Source of the DNA: CAJINA01 sp964647585
GTDB lineage: Bacteria > Desulfobacterota > Desulfobacteria > Desulfobacterales > CAJINA01
Direction of reading: 5' to 3'
DNA: 64,000 nt
Assembly (NCBI GenBank): GCA_964647585.1
Contig: CAZYGG010000001.1
Coordinates: 1 to 64,000 of the forward strand
The notes under the pieces are model-generated. The model worked only from the letters and a program-made list of their open reading frames with translations, did no database searches and had not been told where the DNA came from. This document shows positions 19,256 to 28,892 of the stretch, one piece after another. A program made the translations under genes and the position numbers. Within the stretch, counting starts at the first letter, position 1. The number at the start of each line of letters is the position of its first letter.

Positions 19256-20815
19256 ATGGCCCCCAAAAAGGAGTCTCGGCCCCAGATCCTGATTGTCGAT
19301 GATGATGTCATTCTGCGCGAGGTCGCCCGTGTGTCCCTGGAAAAGGCGGGGTTTTCGATGTCGGAGGCCACCAACGGTATCGAAGGTCTGGAGGCGGTCA
19401 AGCGGCTGAAGCCGGAGATCGTGTTGCTGGATGTGATGATGCCGGAGATGGACGGCTACGACACCTGCCGGGCGATCCGGGAATTACCGGGCGGCGATCG
19501 GATCCCGGTGGTCATGATCACGGCCCTGGAGGATGGCGAATCGATCAACCGGGCCTATGAAGTCGGTGCCACTGACTTTATCACCAAACCGATCGAATGG
19601 ATCATCCTCGTGCAGCGGGTGCGGTACATGCTCCGGGCGGTCCACCTGGCGAATGAGCAGAGGCAGCTTGAAAAACGGCTCCAGCGAGCCCGAAAATTGG
19701 AAGCCGTGGGGACCCTGGCCAGCGGCATCGCCCATGACTTCAAGAATGTGATTCAAGCCATCCTGGGCTCGGCCGAACTGCTCATGCTCGATAAAACCGA
19801 GGACGACCCCAACTATGATGAATTGAATACGATCTTCGATGCCTCCCAGAGGGGTGTTGAAATCGTACAGCAGATGCTCTCGTACAGCCGGAAACTGGAG
19901 AGCATTAAAAAACGGATCGACCTGAACCAGCAGGTCCGCCAGGTCCACAGTCTCCTGAAAACTGGAATTTCCAGTGAGTTCGAGGTGACCCTGCACCTGG
20001 AGGAGGCGCTCCCCCCGGTGGATGCCGACGCCGGCCAGATCGGCCAGGTGCTCATGAACCTGTTCAACAACGCCCGGGATGCCATGCCGGGCGGCGGAAA
20101 GCTGGCCATCCAGACCGCCAGTGTCACCCTCACCCCGGAGTACTGTAAGACGCAGCCCAGCATGGTTCCCGGGTCCTATGTTTGCATCGGCGTGGCTGAC
20201 TCCGGCCAGGGCATGTCCAAAGAGACCCTTGAACAGATCTACGATCCTTTTTTCACCACCAAACGGGCGGACAAGGGTACCGGCCTGGGCCTGGCCATGG
20301 TGTACGGCATTCTTCAGAATCATGACGGCTTCATCACCTGTAAAAGCGTCCTGGGAAAAGGAACCCTGTTTAAAATTTTTCTGCCGTCAGCGGCCCAACC
20401 CGTGCAGGCGGGAGAGGAAAAAACAGCGGATGTCGTTCAGGCCGGTGGCGAAACCATTCTGCTGGTGGAAGATATGCGGGTCATTCGACGATTTGCGAAA
20501 CGGCGTCTCGAAATGGCCGGCTACAATATCTTGACGGCGGGCGATGGGGTAGAGGCACTGAAACTGTACCGCGCGGAAAAAGACCGGATCGGAATGATCC
20601 TGCTCGATCTGATCATGCCGAAGATGGGGGGCGAAAAATGCCTGCAGGAGCTGCTGAAGTTCGATCCCGGGGTGAAGGTGGTCATCGCCTCGGCCAATAA
20701 ACCCGAGGAATTGAGCTGGGAACAAATCGAAGCCCAGTCGCGGGGGTACCTTAACAAGCCCTATCTGGGGGATGATCTGCTGAGCACGGTGAGGAGGGTA
20801 CTGGACGAAGCGTAA
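19256..20815 (+). CDS. REC-HisKA-HATPase-REC cytoplasmic hybrid kinase
   Basis: A soluble 519-residue hybrid kinase. The N-terminal REC domain (8-130) has Asp59 (VLLDVMMPEMDGYD). A linker helix leads to HisKA with HDFKN (His160), then a HATPase domain with N-box MNLFNNARDAM, DSGQGM and GTGLGLAMVYG (about 250-385), and a second REC domain (398-519) with MILLDLIMPKMGG. It has no membrane helix, so it is controlled through its first REC domain rather than by a direct signal. AAAGGGA before the ATG is a good Shine-Dalgarno. It is transcribed away from the giant gene and is followed by a repeat and a terminator, so it is monocistronic. A link to the giant cluster is inferred from the shared 662-bp spacer. 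Confidence 0.95.
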   Translation: MAPKKESRPQILIVDDDVILREVARVSLEKAGFSMSEATNGIEGLEAVKRLKPEIVLLDVMMPEMDGYDTCRAIRELPGGDRIPVVMITALEDGESINRAYEVGATDFITKPIEWIILVQRVRYMLRAVHLANEQRQLEKRLQRARKLEAVGTLASGIAHDFKNVIQAILGSAELLMLDKTEDDPNYDELNTIFDASQRGVEIVQQMLSYSRKLESIKKRIDLNQQVRQVHSLLKTGISSEFEVTLHLEEALPPVDADAGQIGQVLMNLFNNARDAMPGGGKLAIQTASVTLTPEYCKTQPSMVPGSYVCIGVADSGQGMSKETLEQIYDPFFTTKRADKGTGLGLAMVYGILQNHDGFITCKSVLGKGTLFKIFLPSAAQPVQAGEEKTADVVQAGGETILLVEDMRVIRRFAKRRLEMAGYNILTAGDGVEALKLYRAEKDRIGMILLDLIMPKMGGEKCLQELLKFDPGVKVVIASANKPEELSWEQIEAQSRGYLNKPYLGDDLLSTVRRVLDEA

Positions 20816-20869
20816 AGTGCCTGCCTTAATGGTCAGGCGAAAGCTGTTAGAACCTATCCCAAAAAAGTC

Positions 20870-20946
20870 TTTTAGCCCAAACTCGGCGTTGGGCGCTCAT
20901 ATCAAATCCTCAAAATACTTGATGTATTCCTCCGCATTCATTCAAT
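20870..20946. repeat. Dispersed palindromic repeat (GCCCAAACTCGGCGTTGGGC type)
   Basis: GCCCAA-ACTCGGCG-TTGGGC forms a hairpin and is followed by an AT-rich tail (CTCAAAATACTTGATGTATT). I recall similar elements between genes in other Desulfobacterota, but only one copy is present here. Confidence 0.5.
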
Positions 20947-20960
20947 ACGGTAAAAACTAA

Positions 20961-20998
20961 AGCGGCAGGGCCCGGACTTACCGGAACCCTGCCGTTTT
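20961..20998. terminator. Bidirectional rho-independent terminator
   Basis: CGGCAGGG (20963-20970) pairs with CCCTGCCG (20987-20994), with an inner CCGG/CCGG pair. It is followed by TTTTGCTTTC on plus and by CTTTAGTTTTT on minus, so it can end both the kinase gene and the EF-G gene. Confidence 0.8.
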
Positions 20999-21016
20999 GC
21001 TTTCAAAGCGATAGGT

Positions 21017-23086
21017 TTATTCGTTCTCCTGGTTGATCGCCTCAACGATCTTTTCGACAAACTGGGCCGGCACTTCTTCGTAATGGGCAAATTCCATGGA
21101 ATACATGCCGCGACCGCCGGTCATGGACCGCAGGTCCGGTGCGTAGGTCTGGATTTCGGCCATGGGCACCTGGGCGTTGATGACCTGGTTTTTTCCGGCA
21201 CTGTCCATCCCCAGCACACGACCGCGACGGCTGTTCATATCCCCCATGATATCTCCCATGTATTCATCCGGGGTAATGACCGTCACTTTCATAATGGGTT
21301 CCAGCAGAACCGGTTTGGCTTCCATCCCGGCTTTTTTGAAGGCCAGGGAACCGGCAATTTTAAAAGCCATTTCCGATGAATCAACCTGGTGGAAAGACCC
21401 GTCATCCAGAGTCGCTTTGAAATCAACGCAGGGGAATCCGGCCAGGACGCCCCGGACGGCACTTTCAACGATCCCTTTTTCAACCGCCGGTATATAGGTT
21501 TTGGGAATAGCGCCCCCGACGATGGCATCCACAAATTCAAACCCTTTTCCGCGCGGCATGGGTTCAAACTGAACCCAGCAGTCACCAAACTGGCCGTGTC
21601 CGCCGGACTGTTTCTTGTGTTTGCCCTGCACACGGACCTTTTTCTTGATGGTTTCGCGGTAGGGAATCTTGGGCGTATTGAGAATGACTTCGACGTTGAA
21701 TTTGCGTTTGAGTTTCTCGTTGATGGCTTCGATGTGGACCTGGCCGGCCCCGGAGATCAGGATCTCCTTGGTCTCCGCGTTTCTTTCAAGGATCAGGGAG
21801 AGGTCCTCTTCCTGGATTTTAGCCAGCGACTGCCAGATTTTGTCCTCGTCCCCCGAGGCCTTGGATTCCAGAGCAAAGCTGATTAAAGCAGGCATCGGAT
21901 CGGCAAAGGGGAAGGTGACCTTGTTGGTGTCGTTACAGATGGAATCGCCGGTGGTGGTCTCTTTGAGCTTGGCCACGGCCACAATGGAACCGGGGCAGGC
22001 TCCCTCGGCCGGGTTCTGCTCTTTGCCGAAAACGGTCAGCAGTTGATTGAAGCGCTCTTTGGATGATTTGGTCACGTTGTAAAAATTACCGTCCGCCCCC
22101 AGGCTCCCGGAGACAATCCGGAACAGGGACAGGCGGCCCGCATAGGGATCCGCGATGGTCTTGAACACGAACCCGGTAAAAGGGGCATCCGCGTCCGGCG
22201 CCACCGCGACTTCCTCTTCGGAAGCGTTCACAGCGGTCCAGGCCCCCCGGTCCACCGGTGAGGGCATACAGTCGATAATAAAATCACAGAGCCGGTCAAT
22301 ACCGATGTTACCGGTGGCAGATCCGCACAGTACCGGTGCGAAGGTGCGCGTGGCGATTCCTTTTTTCAAGGCGGCCAGGAATTCAGTGTCGCTGATCTCC
22401 TCGCCTTCGAGATATCTTTCCAGAAGTTCATCATCGGCTTCCGCGATGTTTTCAATCAAGGTTTCTTTTTCACTTTCCACCTGTTCCTGCATATCCGCCG
22501 GAATATCACCGGCCGTCGCTTTCCCGGACCCGTCATAGGTGTAGGCTTTCATGGCAATCAGGTCGACGATGCCCTTGAAACCGGCCTCCTTACCAATCGG
22601 AAGCTGGAGAATAATCGGCTTAATATCTAATATTTCAGTAGCTTCCATTACTATTTTGTTTAAATCCGCCCGTTCCTTGTCCAGCTTGTTGACAAAGACC
22701 ATGCAGGGCAGGTTGTAATCTTTGGCAAACTCCAGGGCCTGTTCGGTCTGGACCTTGATGCCGTCCACGGCGTCGATGGCCACCAGGGCACTGTCGGCCG
22801 CCTGCATGCAGAGTTTCGTATCGGTAAAAAAGTTCTGGTCACCGGGGGTATCGATGAGGCTGATGGTCTTTTTATCCCAGGAAAACTGCGCGAAACCGCT
22901 GCTGATGCTGGCCGTTCTCTTCAGCTCTTCAGGCTCGAAGTCCATCACCGTATTGCCTTCTTCAACCTTACCGTGTCGATTGGTTTTACCGGTATTGAAC
23001 AGCATGACTTCCGCCAGGGAAGTCTTCCCCGCGCCACTGTGTGCGACCAGGGCAATGTTTCTTAAATTAGTTGCATTGTCAGTCAT
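21017..23086 (-). CDS. fusA: Translation elongation factor G paralogue (EF-G-like GTPase)
   Basis: A 689-residue translational GTPase of the EF-G family, which moves tRNA and mRNA on the ribosome. The GTP-binding motifs are G1 AHSGAGKTSL (15-24), G3 DTPGD (79-83) and G4 NKLD (133-136). Domains II to V follow at full length, including the C-terminal GDIMGDMNSRRGRVLGMD motif. The P-loop differs from canonical EF-G (AHIDAGKTT), placing it in the divergent EF-G-like (FusA2-type) group known as second copies. It stands alone, away from str-operon genes. A strong GAGAGGAG precedes the ATG. Whether it acts in elongation, recycling or stress is not shown; the symbol is given only in the family sense. 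Confidence 0.92.
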   Translation of the reverse strand: MTDNATNLRNIALVAHSGAGKTSLAEVMLFNTGKTNRHGKVEEGNTVMDFEPEELKRTASISSGFAQFSWDKKTISLIDTPGDQNFFTDTKLCMQAADSALVAIDAVDGIKVQTEQALEFAKDYNLPCMVFVNKLDKERADLNKIVMEATEILDIKPIILQLPIGKEAGFKGIVDLIAMKAYTYDGSGKATAGDIPADMQEQVESEKETLIENIAEADDELLERYLEGEEISDTEFLAALKKGIATRTFAPVLCGSATGNIGIDRLCDFIIDCMPSPVDRGAWTAVNASEEEVAVAPDADAPFTGFVFKTIADPYAGRLSLFRIVSGSLGADGNFYNVTKSSKERFNQLLTVFGKEQNPAEGACPGSIVAVAKLKETTTGDSICNDTNKVTFPFADPMPALISFALESKASGDEDKIWQSLAKIQEEDLSLILERNAETKEILISGAGQVHIEAINEKLKRKFNVEVILNTPKIPYRETIKKKVRVQGKHKKQSGGHGQFGDCWVQFEPMPRGKGFEFVDAIVGGAIPKTYIPAVEKGIVESAVRGVLAGFPCVDFKATLDDGSFHQVDSSEMAFKIAGSLAFKKAGMEAKPVLLEPIMKVTVITPDEYMGDIMGDMNSRRGRVLGMDSAGKNQVINAQVPMAEIQTYAPDLRSMTGGRGMYSMEFAHYEEVPAQFVEKIVEAINQENE

Positions 23087-23218
23087 TTAAACTCCTCTCT
23101 AAGGTGTAGATTTCCTGATATACCCCCATTGGTGTATGCCCATGTAAAAAGGTTCTTTTACAGGCGATAATGTAAAAAATCAAGATAAAAATCAGGAGTC
23201 TTGGACCTAGAGCGTAAA

Positions 23219-23316
23219 GGTTAAATATCGGTATCGAAATCGCTATCGAAATCGAAATCGCTATCGAAATCGAATTCCAAATGATGTTTCAAGACCCGAT
23301 TTCGATTTCGAGCGGA
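23219..23316. repeat. Dispersed repeat of ATCGAAATCG units
   Basis: A run of units such as GAAATCGCTATCGAAATCG, then GATTTCGATTTCGAG in reverse orientation at about 23299-23313, able to form a hairpin. A related copy lies at 43414-43485. It sits between tlyA and the EF-G gene. Confidence 0.75.
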
Positions 23317-23330
23317 ACCCGAAAGCTGAG

Positions 23331-24068
23331 TCAGGTCTTAAGGTGAGCTATAAACTCGAGATTGCCTTTGGGACCCTGAATGGGGGAGGGGATCACAGCC
23401 CGGGTTACCAGGCCAGAATTCTTGAAAAAATCGGTGAGCTCGGCCACGACCTGATCATGTTGGGCCGGGTCCCGGACAACCCCGCCTTTGCCGACCTGGC
23501 CTTTGCCTACTTCAAACTGCGGCTTTATCAGGGCCAGGATGGCGGCATCCGGCCGCATGAACTTACGTACAGCCGGCACGACGATTTTCAATGAGATGAA
23601 AGCGGTATCGATGGTGACCAGATCCACAGCTGTATCCAGGGCTTCCCGGGGCATATGGCGAATATTGGTTCTTTCTATGACCGTCACCCGCGGGTCCTTA
23701 CGCAGCGACCAGGCCAGCTGACCGTAGCCGACATCGACCGCAAACACCCGGGCGGCACCGTGCTGCAGAAGGCAGTCGGTGAATCCCCCGGTGGAAGCAC
23801 CCACGTCGAGGCAGATCAGGCCGGATACATCCAGGCCGGTCTCACGCAGACCGGCTTCCAGCTTCAGGCCGCCCCGGCTGACGTACGGCAGGTCATCACC
23901 CTTTATTTGAATTGCGGCATCCGGCAGTACCAGCGAGCCGGGCTTGTCCCGGGGAAGGCCGTCAACCCATACGCAGCCGGACAGGATCTTGGCGCGGGCA
24001 CGCTGCCGGCTGGCAGCCAGGCCTTTTTTAACCAGCAGCTGGTCAAGCCTGGATTTTTTAGGGGGCAT
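23331..24068 (-). CDS. tlyA: TlyA-family rRNA 2'-O-methyltransferase
   Basis: A 245-residue protein with an N-terminal S4 RNA-binding domain (1-65, RLDQLLVKKGLAASRQRA) and an FtsJ-like methyltransferase domain with the SAM loop CLDVGASTGGF at 86-96 and the KPQFEVGK motif near 190. TlyA proteins methylate riboses in 16S and 23S rRNA; some are named hemolysin for historical reasons. It is the last gene of the xseA-xseB-ispA-dxs-tlyA series, a common arrangement, although a 319-bp repeat-filled spacer separates it from dxs. The ATG has no clear Shine-Dalgarno. Confidence 0.95.
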   Translation of the reverse strand: MPPKKSRLDQLLVKKGLAASRQRARAKILSGCVWVDGLPRDKPGSLVLPDAAIQIKGDDLPYVSRGGLKLEAGLRETGLDVSGLICLDVGASTGGFTDCLLQHGAARVFAVDVGYGQLAWSLRKDPRVTVIERTNIRHMPREALDTAVDLVTIDTAFISLKIVVPAVRKFMRPDAAILALIKPQFEVGKGQVGKGGVVRDPAQHDQVVAELTDFFKNSGLVTRAVIPSPIQGPKGNLEFIAHLKT

Positions 24069-24387
24069 GGAGGTCTTATTAATATGTTTTAAGTTTTAGG
24101 TTTTAAGTTTTAAGTATCTGTCTTAATAAGTTTTTATTTTCTTTTAACACTTAAAACTTAAGACTGAACCGTAATTCGAATTCTCAAATTCTTCAAACGA
24201 TCAAGAAAGTATTCATTTCATAACAATGATTTTGTTTTGAGCATTAGAATTTTGGTCATTAGAGTTTGTTTCGTATTTCGTGCTTCTATTTTTGCATCAA
24301 TTTCTTGCGGCAAAGCCATTAGGTCTAAGACCTGGCCCAGAGGACCAGGTTTTCAAGGCTGAATCAACAGGGGGAAGGGCAAAAAGA
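24069..24387. repeat. 319-bp spacer made of two dispersed repeats
   Basis: From 24079 to 24166 there are TTTTAAGTTTTAGGTTTTAAG units with a reverse partner (CACTTAAAACTTAAGAC); related sequence occurs at 43488-43518 and 57716-57740. From 24248 to 24371 there is an element (TTTTGGTCATTAGAGTTTGT ... TGCATCAATTTCTTGCGGCA) that recurs at 37253-37434. Its right part can fold (ACCTGG ... CCAGGT). I see no gene here. Confidence 0.8.
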
Positions 24388-26265
24388 TTATTCCAACATC
24401 TCCAGGGCGGTCCGGGCGATGCCGTCCGCGTCCAGACCGTATTTGGACCGGAGTGTATCGGGAGCCCCATGTTCCACGAATATGTCCGGTATTCCAATTC
24501 TTTTGAGGCTGAAACCGGCCACACCCGCGTCATTCAAACACTCCAGCACGGCACTGCCGAACCCCCCCTGGAGCACATTCTCTTCCACCGTGATGATCCG
24601 GGTGTGCTGTCCGGCAAGATCGACGAGCAGGGCGGTATCCAGGGGCTTGACGAAACGGCAGTTTATCACCGTAGCTGAAAATCCTTTTTCCTTTAATATA
24701 TCAGCGGCTTTTATGGACTCGTGGACACAACGGCCAATGGCCAGAAACAACAGGTCGTCCCCTTCGGTGACGATGCGGGCCTGACCGATTTCAAGGGGCC
24801 GGATCTCTTTTTCTATTTCGACGCCGGTGCCTCTGCCACGCGGGTAGCGCACGGCAATGGGACCGGAATGATCCACGGCCGTCCGCAGCATGCGCCGCAA
24901 CTCATTTTCATCCTGCGGCGCCATCACCACCATGTTCGGCAGGCTCCGCAAATAGGCCAGGTCGAAAATGCCGTGATGGGTGGGGCCATCTTCGCCCACC
25001 AGGCCGCCCCGGTCGATGGCAAATACCACCGGGAGAGATTCGAGACAGACATCATGGATAATCTGGTCAAAGCCGCGTTGCAGAAAGGTTGAATAAACAG
25101 CCACCACCGGTCTTAATCCCTCGGTGGCCAATCCCGCGGCAAAGGTAACCCCGTGCTGTTCGGCAATCCCCACATCAAAAAAGCGCTCCGGGTACTTTTG
25201 CGAGAATTCCGCCAGTCCCGTGCCTTCCGGCATGGCCGCGGTCACCGCGATGATGCGCTTGTCCCTGGCGGCCATTTCAATCATGGTTTTTCCGAATACT
25301 TCGGTAAAAGAGGGTATTTCACTGTATGTGCAGGTACCGTTGCCGGTCTCGATTTGAAAACTGCCGCAACCATGAAAATAGACCGGATTCTCTTCAGCCG
25401 GACGATACCCCTTACCCTTGGTCGTGGTCACATGCAGCAGCACCGGTTCATTAAGATGCTTAATATTTTCTAAAATATCAATCATATGGGTGAGCCGGTG
25501 GCCGTCTATAGGTCCGAAATATTCAAAATTGAAGGCCTCGAACAGCATGCCCGGAGTTACAAAAGTTTTAAAGGACTCTTCAGAGCGCTTGGCGATCTGG
25601 TAGACATCATCGCCGATTTTGGGCAGCGATTTGAAAAACGCGCCCAGGTCCTTCCTGAGACCCTGAAGCTTGCGGGCGGAAAAGGTCCGGCTCAGGAAAG
25701 AGGAGAGGGCGCCCACATTCTGCGATATGGACATGTCATTGTCATTCAGGATGACGATGATGTCCTTGTCCTTGTGGGTATCCCCGGCCTGGTTCAGGCC
25801 CTCATAGGCCAGGCCGGCGGTCATGGAGCCATCGCCGATGACCGCAATAACCTTGGAAGATTCATTTTTTATTTTTTTAGCGCAGGCAATGCCCAGGCCG
25901 GCTGATATCGAGGTGCTGCTGTGTCCTGTGGAAAAAGCGTCATAAGGGCTTTCGCTTTTACGGGTGAAGCCGGATAGCCCCCCGTGCTGCCTGAGCGTGT
26001 CGAACTGGTTCCGGCGACCGGTGAGCAGTTTATGGGCGTAAGACTGGTGCCCCACATCCCAGATCAATTTATCTTCAGGGAGATCAAATACGTAGTGAAT
26101 GGCAATGGCCAGATCAACCGCACCCAGACTGGACGCCAGGTGCCCCCCGGTCCGGGAAACAACCTGCACAATAACTTTACGTATTTCTTCCGCAATTTCA
26201 GGCAGCTGGGAACGATCAAGCTTTTTCAGGTCCCGGGGGCTGTTTATGGTTTCGAGCAGGCTCAA
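24388..26265 (-). CDS. dxs: 1-deoxy-D-xylulose-5-phosphate synthase
   Basis: The first enzyme of the MEP isoprenoid pathway, joining pyruvate and glyceraldehyde 3-phosphate with thiamine diphosphate. Its 625 residues match the family length. The N-terminal domain has SSLGAVDLAIAIHYVF, GHSSTS and the thiamine motif GDGSMTAG (144-151) ending NDND (174-177). The central transketolase domain has ERFFDVGIAEQHGV and the C-terminal domain RIGIPDIFVEHG. The start must be the TTG at 26265, since a stop codon lies three codons upstream and AGGAAT sits at the right distance. It is 42 bp downstream of the polyprenyl synthase gene, a pairing that feeds the same pathway. Confidence 0.98.
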   Translation of the reverse strand: MSLLETINSPRDLKKLDRSQLPEIAEEIRKVIVQVVSRTGGHLASSLGAVDLAIAIHYVFDLPEDKLIWDVGHQSYAHKLLTGRRNQFDTLRQHGGLSGFTRKSESPYDAFSTGHSSTSISAGLGIACAKKIKNESSKVIAVIGDGSMTAGLAYEGLNQAGDTHKDKDIIVILNDNDMSISQNVGALSSFLSRTFSARKLQGLRKDLGAFFKSLPKIGDDVYQIAKRSEESFKTFVTPGMLFEAFNFEYFGPIDGHRLTHMIDILENIKHLNEPVLLHVTTTKGKGYRPAEENPVYFHGCGSFQIETGNGTCTYSEIPSFTEVFGKTMIEMAARDKRIIAVTAAMPEGTGLAEFSQKYPERFFDVGIAEQHGVTFAAGLATEGLRPVVAVYSTFLQRGFDQIIHDVCLESLPVVFAIDRGGLVGEDGPTHHGIFDLAYLRSLPNMVVMAPQDENELRRMLRTAVDHSGPIAVRYPRGRGTGVEIEKEIRPLEIGQARIVTEGDDLLFLAIGRCVHESIKAADILKEKGFSATVINCRFVKPLDTALLVDLAGQHTRIITVEENVLQGGFGSAVLECLNDAGVAGFSLKRIGIPDIFVEHGAPDTLRSKYGLDADGIARTALEMLE

Positions 26266-26307
26266 GTGATGTCAATTCCTATATGAATTCTGTTTTTTAC
26301 GAATCCA

Positions 26308-27201
26308 TCATCTTTTTCGGTCGATAATATAGTTGGCCAGGGCCTTTAAAGGTTCAGACCTGTTACCAAAATTGTCAAGGGCCTGCAAGGTTTTCAATAT
26401 CAAATCTCCGGCAAATTCCCTGGATTCATCCAATCCCAGCAGGGTTGGGTAGGTGGTTTTGCTTCTCTCCCGGTCAGTCCCGGTGGCCTTGCCCATGAGC
26501 TGCGGGTCACCGGTGACATTGAGAATATCATCCATTACCTGAAATGCCAGTCCGATGTGCCCGGCATACTCACGCAGCCGGCGCACCTGTTCACGACTGC
26601 CGCCGCCCAGCAGTGCGCCGATTTCAACCGAAGCAACAATCAATGCACCGGTTTTCAGGGCATGCATGTGCTCGAGATCTGCCAGTTCCAGCGTGTTTTT
26701 TTCGGCTGCAATATCACGCATCTGGCCTTCTATCATTCCCCGGGGGCCAGCCGCCGTGCTGAGAGCCTGTATCACTTGCAGCCAGGTTTCCGGCGCCTTG
26801 CCTGATCCAAGCGCTGTGCCGGCCAGGGTTTCAAAAGCCAGGGTCAAAAGCGCATCTCCGGCCAGTATTGCCGTGGCTTCGTCGAAGGCCACGTGGCAGG
26901 TGGGCTGCCCGCGCCGCAGGGCATCATCATCCATGGCCGGCAGATCGTCATGGATCAGTGAATAGGTGTGGACCATCTCAATGCAGCCGGCCGCGCTGAT
27001 GATCTCGCTATCAGCGGCGGTGCCCACAGCTTCGGCCGCCGCCAGACAGAGGGCCGGGCGCACCCGTTTGCCGCCGGCCTTTAGGGAATAGGCCATGGCC
27101 GCATTCAGGCGTGTGTTGGCGCTATTTTCGGGTAACACGCTTTCAAGCTCGCGGTTAACCGCCTGGCGGCTGCGTTCCAGGTAGGCCTGCAGATCAAACA
27201 T
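26308..27201 (-). CDS. ispA: Short-chain polyprenyl (farnesyl/geranyl) diphosphate synthase
   Basis: A 297-residue trans-prenyltransferase that condenses isopentenyl diphosphate with allylic diphosphates. The first aspartate-rich motif is DDLPAMDDD (85-93), with GGKRVRP before it, and the second is VMDDILNVTGD. The ATG at 27201 has GGAGG ten bases upstream; a TTG at 27210 overlaps the xseB stop but sits too close to that Shine-Dalgarno. The xseA-xseB-ispA-dxs order is conserved in many proteobacteria. Farnesyl as product is the family norm; chain length is not proven by sequence. Confidence 0.96.
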   Translation of the reverse strand: MFDLQAYLERSRQAVNRELESVLPENSANTRLNAAMAYSLKAGGKRVRPALCLAAAEAVGTAADSEIISAAGCIEMVHTYSLIHDDLPAMDDDALRRGQPTCHVAFDEATAILAGDALLTLAFETLAGTALGSGKAPETWLQVIQALSTAAGPRGMIEGQMRDIAAEKNTLELADLEHMHALKTGALIVASVEIGALLGGGSREQVRRLREYAGHIGLAFQVMDDILNVTGDPQLMGKATGTDRERSKTTYPTLLGLDESREFAGDLILKTLQALDNFGNRSEPLKALANYIIDRKR

Positions 27202-27206
27202 CGAAT

Positions 27207-27437
27207 TCAAACCTCCTCGGAAAAATCGTGCGCTTCAAGTTGCCCCTGACTGTCCGCCAGGAGCAGGGAAACCTTTTTTTCGGTTTCATCCAGACGATCG
27301 CCGCAGTATTTTGAAAGCGCCATGCCTTCTTCAAATTTTTGCAGGGCTTTGTCCAGCGGGATATCGCCGGCCTCCAAATCCGCCACGACCTGCTCCAGCT
27401 GTTCCATGGCTTTTTCAAATGTTTTCTTTCTGGCCAT
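27207..27437 (-). CDS. xseB: Exodeoxyribonuclease VII small subunit
   Basis: A 76-residue helical protein, typical for XseB, with FEKAMEQLEQVVADLEAGD and PLDKALQKFEEGM. It binds the large subunit XseA; the complex degrades single-stranded DNA to acid-soluble oligonucleotides. Its ATG overlaps the xseA stop by one base (TGATG), so the two are translationally coupled. Confidence 0.97.
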   Translation of the reverse strand: MARKKTFEKAMEQLEQVVADLEAGDIPLDKALQKFEEGMALSKYCGDRLDETEKKVSLLLADSQGQLEAHDFSEEV

Positions 27438-28780
27438 CAGCTTTTCTCCTTTTCGACCCGGGACTGCAGCCGCCCCCGGGCAACGGTAATATCCAAAAGC
27501 TGCCCGTTGTCTACCCGGTTGGGATCCATCACGATCCGGCCATCGTCGGCGGTACGGGTGATACTGTAGCCGCGCTTTAGCGTCGCCCCGGGATCCAGAG
27601 CCCTGAGGTGGGCATCCATTTCACGGTGTTGTGATATTTTTTTGTTTAATAGTATTTCTAAAGTTAACTGTAGGTTATGTTTATTTAGTTCAAGTTTTTC
27701 TTTATATTGTGATAGCCGCTGCTGTGGATTGAACCGGGTCATGTTATCCTGACGTCGCGCCAGTTTTTCCCGGGAAAGAACCAAACCGGCGTTCACCACA
27801 CGTATCAGGCGTTCGGTGTATTCGTCCACTCTCAGCCGGGCATCCGCAATGATACGGCCGGGATCTTTCAGGCGTCTGCGCATGTCAAACAAGCGCTGCC
27901 TTTTTAAGTCAATAGATTGCCCAACCTGTTTCTGCAAAGTCTGCCGATAGTGGGTCACCAGCTCGGTGAGCTCTCTTTTGACAGGCACCGCCAGTTCCGC
28001 GGCGGCCGAGGGGGTCGGGGCCCGGACGTCGGCCACAAAGTCGGCAATGGTGTAATCGGTTTCATGCCCGATTGCCGCGATCACCGGTGTCCGACAGGCG
28101 TGTATGGCGCGGGCCACCGGTTCGGTATTGAAAGCCTGCAAGTCCTCGAGGGAGCCGCCGCCACGGGCCAGGATGACGACATCTACGCAGTCTCTTTTTT
28201 CAACAATATCTAATGCTTCTACGATTTGCTGCTCTGCCGATTCACCCTGGACCTTTACCGGCAGAATATCGATCAGCAGGTTCGGGAAACGCCGATTAAA
28301 AATGGTGAGCATGTCATGCACCACCGCGCCGGTGGGCGAGGTGATCAGGGTGATGCGCCGGGGCAGGAACGGCAGTTCTTTTTTCAGGTCCGCATGGAAA
28401 AGGCCTTCTTCTTCAAGTTTGCTTTTCAGCTGCTCGAAGGCTATCTGGAGAGCGCCGACGCCTTCCGGTTCCAGGTACTCGAGAAGTATCTGATACGACC
28501 CCCGGGGTTCGTACAGGCTGATACGGCCGAATCCAAGCACCTGCATGCCGTGTTCCGGCAGAAATTTGAGGTTCCGGTTCTGGCCTTTAAACATCACCGC
28601 CTGAATCTGGGACTGGTTGTCTTTGAGGGTAAAATAATAGTGCCCGGAAGACGGCACCCGGAAATTTGATATTTCACCGGAAATCCAGACAAAGGGAAAC
28701 GACTTTTCCAGCAACGACTTGATCCGGGAGGTTAGCTGGGAAATCGTGAGAATTTGCCTGTTCTGGGAAGAAAGGTTCAA
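27437..28780 (-). CDS. xseA: Exodeoxyribonuclease VII large subunit
   Basis: A 447-residue protein with an N-terminal OB-fold (VWISGEISNFRVPSSGHYYF) and a catalytic domain with LITSPTGAVVHD, LARGGGSLEDL and AAIGHETDYTIADFVADVRA. Together with XseB it is the single-strand exonuclease VII of mismatch and cross-link repair. The likely start is a TTG at 28780 without a good Shine-Dalgarno; no ATG is available near the conserved N-terminus, so the exact start is uncertain. It heads the operon xseA-xseB-ispA-dxs. Confidence 0.96.
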   Translation of the reverse strand: MNLSSQNRQILTISQLTSRIKSLLEKSFPFVWISGEISNFRVPSSGHYYFTLKDNQSQIQAVMFKGQNRNLKFLPEHGMQVLGFGRISLYEPRGSYQILLEYLEPEGVGALQIAFEQLKSKLEEEGLFHADLKKELPFLPRRITLITSPTGAVVHDMLTIFNRRFPNLLIDILPVKVQGESAEQQIVEALDIVEKRDCVDVVILARGGGSLEDLQAFNTEPVARAIHACRTPVIAAIGHETDYTIADFVADVRAPTPSAAAELAVPVKRELTELVTHYRQTLQKQVGQSIDLKRQRLFDMRRRLKDPGRIIADARLRVDEYTERLIRVVNAGLVLSREKLARRQDNMTRFNPQQRLSQYKEKLELNKHNLQLTLEILLNKKISQHREMDAHLRALDPGATLKRGYSITRTADDGRIVMDPNRVDNGQLLDITVARGRLQSRVEKEKS

Positions 28781-28892
28781 GTGTAAAAAGCCCTTGATAT
28801 TACGGAATGTTACAAAAGATACGGTCCTACCGGAAATACCTGCAACGTCCGATAAGATATATTATGTAAACTTTTATATGGGTCTGTCCCGA

